Position numbers and translations under genes: made by a program. From Heligmosomoides polygyrus polygyrus (lineage: Eukaryota > Nematoda > Chromadorea > Rhabditida > Heligmosomidae), in the NCBI GenBank assembly GCA_947396885.1, contig OX377202.1:76294643-76358642 (forward strand): 64,000 nucleotides of DNA, read 5' to 3'. The notes under the pieces were generated by a model that worked only from the letters and a program-made list of their open reading frames with translations, was not told the DNA's origin and ran no database searches. Position 1 is the stretch's first letter. The number at the start of each line of letters is the position of its first letter. This document shows positions 14,850 through 26,800 of this stretch, piece after piece.

Positions 14850-17800
14850 ATTCCAAGTTTGTATCCCTATTCCAAAACGTCGCTTGTGAGCACTTCACAG
14901 CTGAGTTTCTAAAGTATCCCTTCCCAGTTAAGCGTACATTTCCATTCAATTCTGACATAGCATTTCCGACATTCAAGCCATAAATCTTGATGACACGAAA
15001 ATTGGGCATTTCGAAATCACTGCACTAGAGGAATGTTGTCGCTACTTGAACAGTGCTTACGTTTACGTTGACAACTAAAGTGTAGGTAATTTCAACAGAA
15101 CTGATGGCGAGGTACAATGCAGTAACAGCAATGACTCAGAGCATTTTACAACACGAATATGGCATTAAGCAAGTCCAAGGGAAACCAGCCCAACACACCT
15201 GTTCGTCAAGCCAGTAGCGGCTGGTCCTGTGCTTGTTAACCATTCTCTCCTGCTCAACCGCCGTCCTCCTCACCACCGGCGACTTAGCTAACGCTTTCCT
15301 AAAAGTCGAAGCTGGTATTCGCGAAGCTTGCCCTGTCCAAGAAAACCCTTAGACCCTCTTCTGATGGTTAACAGCTTAAAGTAGAAAAGTACAGCGAAGT
15401 GTCAAGCATAACAGTTCACAAAACAGCTACAACAATCAATTCGAAAACACCAGTTCTAGAACCTGAACAATTCGGACAGGTGCTCGATCCTGCTCGGCCT
15501 TCTGAGGACGGAGGTCGCCGTCGCAGGATCGTGACTGCGAGAGCGCGCCGTCTTCACACTTTCGGCCGGGGTCGGTGGCTCGAACTCGGATTCGGAAGGA
15601 GTGTCTCCGGACGAGATGGACAGTAGCTCGATGTCCCGGCGAAGCGTCGAGAGGTCGATCGAGTTGGAGCGCGGAGGCGACGCTGAGTCCGGGTACGGCG
15701 AGAGCAGTGCTGGCGGATGAAGTCGCGGAGGCGACTGGTCCTGCGAGGACTGCGACGACATCAGTGCGAGATCGTTGCCGCATCGCTGGAACTGCGGTGA
15801 CGCCGGCGCCGAACTGCATGCCGAACTGAAAAATGAACCTGAGGGACTGGAGCTGGACGAGCGACGGGAACTCCTAGGAAAGACGCTCTTACGCCACAGT
15901 CTACCCTGCAGACGGCGCTAGGTCTCGGTTCTTCTCGCGCGACCCCTCTCGGAGCCGCGGATAATTGAGTGAGGTGAGCGATGCAGGTTTTAGTTCGTGA
16001 TTATCTCATGATTACACGGCTAAAGCCGCTTATCCAGGCGAGCTGACACAGCGGCAGGAAGCAATGATACTTCCTAGTGTTTCATTTCCTCCAACGCAGC
16101 TACTGAAGTTTCGTAACCGAAAGGCGCTTGTTTCTATAAAAGGAAATTCTCCCTACGCCCTATCTACAGACCTTCGCATCATTCTCCAAAAAAACATGGA
16201 TTGAAGTGATGTTTCTGCTTCAACGTCAGAGAGGTTGATAGGTGGAAAAGTTTATTCTAGGCCTGAATTAAAAACTTCGAGCCTTCTTTAGGCTTCTGAA
16301 GACGACGAAACCAAAAATCAAAGCGTGTCAAAACGCCAGGCCTAGAATAAATTTTTCCACATACCAACGTCGCTGGCACAGAAGCAGAAACATCACTGCT
16401 GATAACGACGCCGAGATTTCAAGATAAGAAGACAAGGAGACTATGGATTGAAGTGTTTTGGTTTTCTTTCCAGCTGCTCAAAACAACCTGTCGATTAAAT
16501 GAACGCATTCAAAGCCTGACAAAAGCCATGTCAGATGTTTTGCCTCGGAGTGACCCATTTGGAGCGCTAGTGTTGTTACGAAGTGCAGTAAGTTCGAGAA
16601 GTGCAGAAAGTTCGAGTGAGTACCAGTGGAAAAGAACTTGTGACACGAAGAATGCCTTAGGAGTGAATGAAAACCTCGGAACGTCTAGGATGGCGAACTC
16701 AAGGCTTATAATTGTGTATACAGCGAGAAATCCTTAAAACAAAGATAGAGAATAAAGATCCGCGCTATCAATCACCTTTGTTTGGGATACGTCACACATT
16801 CCACTATTACAAGACATCGAGGAGGAAATTTGAATGCAGATTTGGCCTTTACAACGGGATACGGCGGCCAACCGATGACTAGATCGGTATTTCGTCTTCC
16901 CTATACAGGTCGACTTAAATTCGTGGACACCGGACCGATGCTAATCTGGTCTGGGCTGGAACCGAGCCTTAAACCATTGGGGTTCACGCGCGAGTAGGCT
17001 TTTTCCTAGCGTGCTACGCGAACCAATTAGAAAGAAAGTATGTCGTGAACAGCCAGGTGGAACAAGAGTATAAGTAATAAGTTAATGTATTAAATTCGAT
17101 AGTAAAATGAAATAAACATGTCATCTCTCCATCGAGGCCGGAGTTTCAAAGCAGTGGCAATGGGAAATGACTGATTGCACTTACTCTGTCACAGTCTATT
17201 TTCCTTATGCACGATGTGTGATTATGAACCTTCGACGAATCGAACCTTGAAATATAAAAGGGCTACAAATCCCCTTAACGCGGTTCCACGTCACATTTTC
17301 AGTATTCGGCTTTTAAACGAGCTTAATACGTGCTAAAGAGCAAAAGCAGAAGGAACGTTTTGTTCAATCAAACTTGTGTGGACGCTTTTAAGACACCTTG
17401 TGGATCAAAACGTATTTGGACACGGACGATGATGAAGACGCCGTTGATGCTAAACAAATTACAATGGCTAGTTACCAAGGCGCAGTGCTAGGCCCATGCA
17501 CGGTGCAGGTTCTGCTTGGTTCGCTACTTCCACGAAACGTTTGCTTGATCTGCAAGCGATTCCTGCTGGCGCAAAACGCCGTCAGGAAGAGTGATTCTTC
17601 TCTGGTGATCTGGTCACTCCGCGCAAGTCACTCACCGTTCATAGATCTGCACTAAGTCAGGGTTCGGGGAGTCATGCGTCGGCCTGTGTTGCTTGGCTGT
17701 TGCATCCGCGAAGCGACTTCACGATTTGCATAATTAGCCGCTCATTCGGTAATCCGCGATGAAGCGCAATTCCAGCCTTCAGAACTCTAGATACGTGACT

Positions 17801-20800
17801 GAGGAGAAAAAGATGCACGTATGAAAGGAGGAAGGAAAATAAAGATCTGGAGCTGCAACGCAGGATGCTCTATCGGGATGTGAGCCGGAGCTTTAGAAGA
17901 AAGCAAACTTTTTCTAAATATTACGTAGAGCAGAGAATTTGACTTCGTATATCTAATTTTCTTCAGTGTCTGGTACAAGTTCCTAATATCATTACTTAAA
18001 CAAAGGCGCAGCAGACGTTCACGTCAGACAAGGCACTGAAATTCAGTCACATCGAAACAAAGAACGAGGAAGAAAATCCCCCAAGCATCTCAGCTGCCAG
18101 AACGGAAAATTAGCAAAATAGACTTGACATAATTTCTGGAAGCTACCAGAATTTACTCGATGGGCACGTAGCGCAGTCGGAGGAGGTGCCTGCTGTCGCG
18201 TGCACACGACACCAAGTTCTTGAATGGATTTCACCCCCCCCCCCCAGGCCAACCAAGTCTTCCATCCTGTCGGGGTCGAAGAATCGGTACCAGACTCGTC
18301 TGGGAAGGATAAAACTGTTCATCGGCTGGCCACCGCAAGTCATTGTATGCCCAAATACGCATTCAAATCACCTCCACTTCATCCCGTAGAAATAGAATAC
18401 GTAGCCGATCCGAAAACAGAATGACTAACGCCTCTATCCTTTATCATTTATCATGCTTCGCGTGCCATCATGCGAAGAATATGGACCGAACCTTCAAACC
18501 TAAGAGTGACTACGTTGTCGTTGAACGTCGATTGCTTTGCAGTGCCCTTCCGGCATCGTTATTTCGCTGCTGTCTTTGTTTGTTCCGCTGGAACCTAGTG
18601 AGACATAATACTGCACATCCTCACTAGGACAGAGCCAGTTAGTAGATTCTGGCACAGGGATGATGAGCGATCAAGTGTCTCGTGAGCTCCAAAGCATTTC
18701 GGCGATGTTCGAAGTAGCGTAAACAATCCCTTCACATTACCGTCTCATTTGAATACGTCTAGAGCACCTGGTGAGAGGCTTTGCGTGCTTCATGAATGAT
18801 CTGTTTCCGACTCGCTTAGATCGTAAGCTGAACACATCTCTTACTTCACCGAAGTCGGCGAAATGATGTTCGACTTGCAGAGAAAGGCTAGTCTTGACCG
18901 CTGCCTACTGATTTGCTACCACAATTTCGACACAAACCAAATACGCAATCATGCTGCTTCCAGGATATCAACCAGAACTATGCAGAGAGCGTGGCGCGTC
19001 CGAGGAAAAATGGCGTTCTAATACCAGCATTTCTCACCGGCACATTTACTGTCCCATTTAAAAAGCGCGATGTTAATGCTCATCTTAATCGCCAATCCTC
19101 GTTCAACGAAAGGAAACACGTCGAAAGGGCAATCAGTGAATCCAAGTACTAACCGAAAAACTTGGAAATAATTCCCAAATATTGAAGGGGTTCATTGAGT
19201 TCATTTTCTCAGCTCTTACACAACGCCTTTCAAAGTGAGCACCAGATGTGTCAGGAGTCGAATAGCCGAACTGCCTATCAACGACTCCAATAATGTGAGC
19301 TGGTTTCCAGAGGATTATCCCTCGATGTTGTATGTGACCGATCACTCTCTTCAAATTCGGCATGTTTGAACTACAAGAATGGAATCTAGCCTAAAGTAGA
19401 AGGGGTGTTCACAGATAGGAAAGCGAGTTGAACGCAGCGACGTCCACCGGATAGGATATCCTCTCGCAGTCTATGTAGTTTAGTGTGTTGTCCCTGCATA
19501 ATAGACTGTGTCTAATTTGCCGCTGTTGTGTCGAATAAACGGAGAGAACTTCTCTCCACCAAGAGAGATCCACAGCCTTTGTACCACGCCACTATCATCC
19601 TCACTTCTGCTCCAAAACTACTGATTTTGACGATGACCGGCTATGAGGAAGTTCCTCGACGATGAATGCTATGCACAACGTGCTCACGAGCGTTGTTCGG
19701 GACGTTAACATAAACATTGACACGTGTTTGGGAGTGGCTGCGGCTTAAGGAGAGCTTTCAGAAGTGTTGCATGACGAAGGCAACGCGAACAATGACCACG
19801 GAATTCTTCAGTCTTTAGCCGAAAACAAATTTGAGGACAATGTCTCCACACCACACACACCACACACCCCCACCCCACATCCCCACCCCACACACACACA
19901 CACATACATACACACACGCACACACACACACATACATACATACATACACACACACAAACACAAACACAAACACTTGATCTTCACGATCTTCAGCGGCGGA
20001 AATACGTCTAAGACTGCTGTAATTGAAACAAAAGAACTTCTACAGTCTTCTTCTCCATATGACTAAACACGATGACCATATCTCGCGCTCAGCTAAGTCT
20101 TCACGCCCAAGCACGTGGCTTCATGTATCTCATCCAAGCTGAAGACCTTTCAAACAAAACTGGACACTTTCTAAAACAACATGATCTCCATTAAAAATAT
20201 GTTAGAAACGATTCAAATCAGTTTCATTAAGCCTCAAGTGGCTGGTATCGAGGTTGTGAGCTGTCATGACGATGTTTTCTTGCGATCAAAACTTCTAGCG
20301 CCAGGCGGGACTCCAACCCGCAGCTCCCTCTAGCCGTGCGGGAATGCTCTACACCATTACACCACCGGCGCCGTTTGATCGGTGCTGGGTGCTGATCGGT
20401 CCCACGAGGTGTGGATGTTGCGTTCGACCAAACGGCGCCGGTGGTGTAATAGCGTAGAGCATTTCCGCCCGGTTAGAGGGAGGTACGGGTTCGAGTCCCG
20501 CCTGGCGCTAGAAGTTTTGATCGCAACAAAACATCGTTATGTTAGACACGTTTTAAGACTGTAAAAATTTGAATGAAAATCTGCAAAAAAGCTGCATGAA
20601 AATCAAAGGTTTGGCAAGAACACGCAAAAAGCGCAACTCTCAGCTGAAAAGCTTTTTGTTGCCTTTTGCAAGCTTAAAAACAGCTACGTGCTGAAAAATT
20701 TCGTGTACATTCAAAAAGGTCGTACACTTGTTAGGAAATCGAGTAGGCATGAGATTTGGAAAGTTTCAAAGAATGCCCAAACACACATGTCCTTGTTCTC

Positions 20801-23800
20801 GAAATCTTCCTTTGTCTCTCCAAAAATAGGCACAATTTAAATTAAAGGACGTTTAATTTAATTTGAAAGGCGTATTCCGCGTCTAGGCATCATTGACGAC
20901 CCTCAAACACACGGCAAAGAATCGGAAATGAACTGGACACTTTCCACGCTAAGCCTTTAGGTTTAGCTCTTCGTTATAAACAGTGCTTAATTGAGAAGAC
21001 GAAATCTAAGAGATGACAACAACACAACGCGCTGTTGAAAATTCCCATTATAGGAATGCCAGTTAGGCAACTACGAGCATAAGGGGCAGTGTTTCAGAAC
21101 ATTCATTCCTTCTCATATCTAAAACATAAATTTGGAGACCACTGGAATCCTCTTCAAAAAAGGTAGGGGAAGCTGGTGTGGCCGGATTACGAGTGGAAAC
21201 ACTTTGGAAGGACTTCGGTTGTCTTCCAAAACATTTTCCTAACTGCAGGGAGGCTTTGAAATGTTCAGTCGAAAGATTCGTTTTTATCTTCTATGGAGAA
21301 TTTCGGTATGATCCAAAGGTGTTCAGTCTGGCTTAAAAAAGGCTCAAAGTTTTTTCCAAGTGAACGCCTTTCCAAGTGAACACATCTGTGTTAAGTTTGC
21401 AGGGCGGTGTTGATGTTAGCGCTCAGGAAGTTAATCGAAGTTCGAAGTGGAGCAGGAAAACGCTCGTTGTTGGAGCAGGATTATAGAGCATGAATTTTGC
21501 TGAACAGAGGGGTTTCGCGATTATTCTGTCGCTATTGCGGAGGCATGTTTATCACCTGAAATACGCAAGCAGTGCACCCTGATGCACATCACGCATCATC
21601 TACAGCGTAGCATGGCTGGCTGCTGTGCATTGTCATCCCCTGACAAAGACAGTCTTCCATCTTTCGCAGCAGCTTAGCTAGGCTTCCTGATTTCCTGCAT
21701 TGCGAGTGGGATACACGACGAGTGACCAAACACCTCTCTCGAACCACACGCCAGCATTAGCGGTCGAAGAGAGGGGCTTCGCGATTATTTTGCCGCGTTC
21801 ACGGAGGCATGTCCATCAAATAACGAGGAATTACGATTAATTTTTCGAGCAGCGATGGGTTCTAAATCTTTTCCATTGAGATACTAGTTCTATAGAGAAG
21901 TTGGAGATGGTCACTGAAACAGCTGAACCTGTGTAGCTAGTGGAGATATAGTGTAATTAGTGTACAGCAAATTAGCTCACATCGCGGCAGACTCAATACA
22001 AGGGCAAACAACAAGACATGTCGATCCTGCGAAATCTAATGTACCTCTCGAATGTCCACATTGCTACTAGTGTTCTTGTGCAGTAAGTAAGCCCAGTGCA
22101 ATATATTATTACTAACTCCGTCGTTACCGGTCCCAAGCCCGGATAAGAGAGGGGGGTTGTACAATGGGTTAGCAACGTGTCTCCGTAAAATCGCAGGGCT
22201 ACAGAAATGATGAAAACTGTATTACTACAAGGAGCTTTTCCATGGGTAACAATGCTTTACACTTTTTAGGGACTGGAGCGGCTGGTTCAGGCATTAAATA
22301 CTGTCACAGGGTGTTTGGATCCGATCAAAACGTTCGAGGTCGGCTGGTCTCGAATCGCTATGGTTTCCGGAAAGTGTTACATCTTACACCACTGCTTTTC
22401 ATAGGCACTAGGCTCCGGAGAGTGAAGGTCGTTAGCGGCCAGTTCAGGGTCTCGTGTGCAGGGCCATGCCGACATACACTGGCCAACGTCTTCTGCTGCT
22501 CCTTCAGTGTGTTGGGGTTTTTTGTTCCGATATTTTTCAGCTAGGGCACAATCCTAATGAGCCGACTACGCCAGCCTTAGTATACGCACAGTGCAAGACG
22601 CACAGAACACCAGGGGACCCAACTTAAGGAACTCCGTTATCTTTGCAGTTACAATATCGAGGTACGGTTTTCTTTTTAGATTTTGGATTATCTGACGGCT
22701 TTCTCTGTTGTTACGCTGTGATGGCACCTTGACGAGAAAATAGGGAGAGGTAAGGAAGCCTGAGGGCATTTCCTCTCTCTCTACTATTAAATGTGAAGGC
22801 GCTACACTATGTGGAAGCTGCACATTTCCCAGCATCCTGCCTCGTCTAGATAAACATGAGTAATTTTCCGCTGTCAGAAAAAAGCTTCTTTAAAATTTTA
22901 GTATCCTTTGGCGCCGTGCGCACGAACAGCATTAGTCTGCATGAAGAATTCATTAGTCTAAAATTCTGACCTAGAATCTCAGAATTATTTCCACGCAAAT
23001 TCTGACCAAATTACTTGTAGGTAGGAATCCCGCATTACCTTGCGCTTTTGATAAGCCTAATTGTAGTAGAATCTGCGCCAAACTCTTACAAAGGCGGCCA
23101 AGTCAGTAGGAATATGAGAGGGTCACCACATTAGTAACTATTTAGCCTTCAGAGGAATGGTTCGCTGCACATGAAGCTCTGCCTTGTCAGCAATGGTATT
23201 CTATGCTAAATAGGCATCCCTGGACAGGTGATGAGCGTCGTCCCGTCTTTGTAATCGGATTGCGAGGAGGTGTTAGACGGGAGTCGTCAATAATGGCGAA
23301 GACTTCCCATCGCATGACTCCGAGGCATCGCTGCAGGGATAATCGTCGAAGAAGCGTCGCCATAGTTCAGAGGCTTCTCTGAATGTCAGGGTTATTGTAC
23401 GGCCGAAGAAGCCTTTCAGTGGTTCGAGAGGCAGCGGATTAGGGTAAGCGCTGCGGAAAACACGAGCTGCCACGCAGACGGCAGGCGAGTCCGAGCGACT
23501 TCACCCGCACATCATCGGATGCATTTGCGAATCAGAACGGCATTCACACGATGGGAGCCACCGATCGTCGAAGAACACCCGCTGGTGCTGAGAATGCCCA
23601 AGTGGAGGCGTCGTTTTTTGGAACGAAGGCTTGTCTGCTGGAGAATGCGAAAGGAAGCTTTGCCAGCGCATGACAAACACCGAGCCTTCACATCAAAAGG
23701 ATGAGGTGGAGGGCCTTGTAAAGCCGCACCTTCAACTAAAAGGTTACCTAGCTGCTAGCCAACACTACTTGAAGGAAAGCGAGAGAAAGGTTTGCTCTCC

Positions 23801-26800
23801 CAACTGAAGCTGTAAGCGAGCAAGTTAAATCTCATCCCAAATAATTCAATCCCCCCTCTCAAAGAAAATTTTCAGACACGAAATCGAGCACTCATTGGAT
23901 CAAAAATATTAACAAATTTACCCACATTTACGAAGAGAAGTTATCCGGCAGCCTTTGTGTTCGTGTCCGTCAAGTGCTATCAGACTACTTCACTACTTAA
24001 TGTGCAATGTTCAGCTGAGCACCTTACGGGAAATTGCATCAGAAGGCGTGAATACCATTCATTCGGTTGAGCACATGTAAACAAGAGATTAGCCGTCTAC
24101 GGGAAAAAGCGAGGCACGACACAAGGAAGAGCGCTGGTGCTTCACTGAGCGAGACTGCGGCATTTAATAACAGGGCTTTAGGTCCAGCAGTATGAAGCAC
24201 TGAGACATTTCGCGGAGAACATTCTACAGTATTTCGACTCGCTACTTGCTCTATCCGAAATACACCCTTCTAGGCAAAATTCAGCACGGAACTGCAATAA
24301 GAATAGGATGCACAATCTTGTGATCTGAATACATTTTGAAATGTCGGCGCAAAAGTGAGCGGTGCATAGGCAAGTTTTATGAAACAGAAAGATCCAGACA
24401 GGCAACCGTGCAAAGGGCAGGCGCAAAAAAGGGGATCCGCTCTTGTGAGGACATCAGATGCAGAAGTGATTAGACTTGTAACACATCTATAAGAAAAAGG
24501 GACATCAGAGCTTCATCACACAATTACAGCTCAACACGGTAAAACAGATGCAGGATCATGGACACTGCCGACTTTAGGAGCCCACTGGCCTGCGAAAGCA
24601 AAAGCGGTCAGTCGCTTAAAAAATGAGAAGGCTACTTCGCCTGCAATGCGCTGCGCATTGAAAACGGCTTGTCTCTTGACGATTAGGCAATCACAAGTAT
24701 CGAATAGTGCTTCAGTAAAGCTCATCAGATTTTAATGAAATGGCTGCTGCCATCCTAATTATGCTGGGACAGTTTCAAAAGGGATCTATATGTGCACATA
24801 TTCAGTTGCGGTTAAATAATAGTAGAACTTTAGTATCGATCACCATCAGAAAACCGCGTCATACGTTCTGGGAGTATTCCTGGACACGCGACCGACCTAA
24901 TAATAAGGAAAGCTGCGGCAAATACAGTTGGAAATCAGCTTACACAGACCGTTCCATAATCGACACTCGTAGACATTATTTGGAACTTTTCGCCACGTCC
25001 TTCTCCCGTAGTTCCTTAAAATACATTTCTGTAGACAAAGCGAATAATCGATCTTTAAGGAAGCATGTGGAGCACTGAAGCGACCATCGCCGCCTTACAA
25101 CGGAAATCTAATAGAGCATTTCAAGAAGGACGAAAAAGGAGGTTTCGGGAATCCTTTCCGGAACTGTTATCGTAAATGCTTTGCCAGCAGAATAGCGCAT
25201 GGTGTTTATATTATTCTAAGCGTGTCAGCTTGGAGCTGCCACCCAGCGTTTCCTTCGAGAAGTGAATTGTTTGACTGAAGCAGTTTGAAAATGTTTGCTA
25301 CAACAGGGAGTCGTAAACTGCGATTCACACGGCTATCTACCATCGTTTGTGTCTTCAACGTTTGTGTCTTCGATCCCGTCAGCGTATTTTCGGCACAGAT
25401 GGCACACAATGCTGGATGAGCGTACAGTTCACCAGCTGTGGGGTAATTCTCGACACTCTTTCAGCACAAGAGCCTAAAGGTTGCTTCAGTGAAGAAAAAA
25501 AAATTACGCACGAGAACGAAATGTTTCAGTAAGTCTATCAGAACAAGTAATCCGCTGGCTATTTAGGATAGTAGTAATTCAGTTCATTCGGAATGAATTC
25601 ATAATTGAAAGTTGCAAACCCCTTCCAAGTTCAGAAATTGCTCTGGAGAAGCCAAGCAGGCCCGACTCTGTGACGGTGGGTATTCACACTAAAGAAGAGT
25701 GATACTGTTCAATTAAACGCCATCGATTCAGCTTTGAGATGCCCAGCCAAAGATATGAGAAATTTCCACGCAGCTGGACAACTTCACGCATAACGAAACA
25801 TTAAAAATAGAATTTATCACAAGTGTGATCGAAGCCTCGTGAATAAGGAAATAATAAAAGCAGGGAAATCGAGGCTGCGGTGCTCTGCCTGCTCTGTCTA
25901 AAGAAAGCCTACCGTTGCAATAAATTGGTTTAAAAAATTTCACGGAAGGACATGTATGAAGGAACAATATTTGGTAGCGTCGAGACAGCAACGAAGTCGG
26001 CGGGCCGATAAACTCTTCCATACTGCACGGAAAGAGGTTGAATTAGTGCGATTAGTGCGATATAATAAAAGCAGGGAATTGGATACTATTCAATTAAACG
26101 CCATGGATTCAGCCTTGAGATGCCTAGCCAAAGATATGAGGAATTTCCACGGAGCTGGACAACTTCACGCATAACGAAACATTAAAAATAGAATTTATCG
26201 CAAGTGTGATCGAAGCCTCGTGAATAAGGAAATAATAAAAGCAGGGAAATCGAGGCCACCAGGTACAACTGTCAAACTGCATTCCAGATTCACAGTTTCA
26301 AAGTACCGTTACTTTTCCAGTGGCTTCCGCGACCTACGACCGCTTTCGTGGATTCAGAGTTTCACGGTTTAAATGCTGCTTTAAAAGAATTCAAAGAAAA
26401 GAAACCAACAAGGCTACTCACCTTGTCTCCGATGTTTGAAGTGAGCCGCGATCGCTGCTGGTCTGCCTTTCCGTCAGTACATCCTCCTCGTCAGATGAAA
26501 TGGACGAGACGACGATGTTGGGCATCCCCAGTAGAGGGGTCCTGCCCGCTCGGGACGACCCCAGTCGCCTGGCCAGCAGTTTCACCGCGCTCTCAATTTC
26601 CGTCCTCAGCAGCTTGCTGCGGTGCTCTGCCACCAGCGAGCAATGTCCGCAGGAAACCTGGATAAAGATGACTTCACGGAAAATTTTCTGGCAAGGAAGC
26701 CGCCAGAGTATTTTTACTATCAGCTTCTTGGTAAAACAATCTATTAAATTTTTAGAACAGGAGCATAGGGAGTAGCCAGCTTGATCGTCCCAGGGCTGCT

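Larger units (their letters stand above)
12205..15198. other. Remainder of DGK intron 4: microsatellites and old transposon ends
   Basis: Contains (TTTA)n at about 13130-13155 and (AAAT)n at about 14797-14851. There is a possible solitary transposon end at 12805-12818 (GGGCCACCCTGTATA) and a mariner-like terminus near 14130 (GGCTAGCCCGAAAGTTTCC) whose partner ends I did not find. No exon supported. Confidence 0.45.

Noticed and set aside
15764..15778. 15-nt match (GCGAGATCGTTGCC region) between the Ser/Pro exon and the GTGNDLAR exon, giving GNDLA in both
   Set aside because: A single 15-nt match is expected by chance in a window this size, and the flanks do not match.
19705..20066. Long open frames through the CA tract
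   Set aside because: Microsatellite translation artefacts (CVCVC and HTHTH repeats).
20435..20509. Functional tRNA gene
   Set aside because: Acceptor stem is fine, but the T-stem has a mismatch and the anticodon arm cannot form a normal 7-base loop.
23273..23473. Minus frame [17 protein letters not shown] as a gene
   Set aside because: Codon use is gene-like, but no splice pair, domain or neighbouring exon supports it; kept only as a note on the GC-rich patch.
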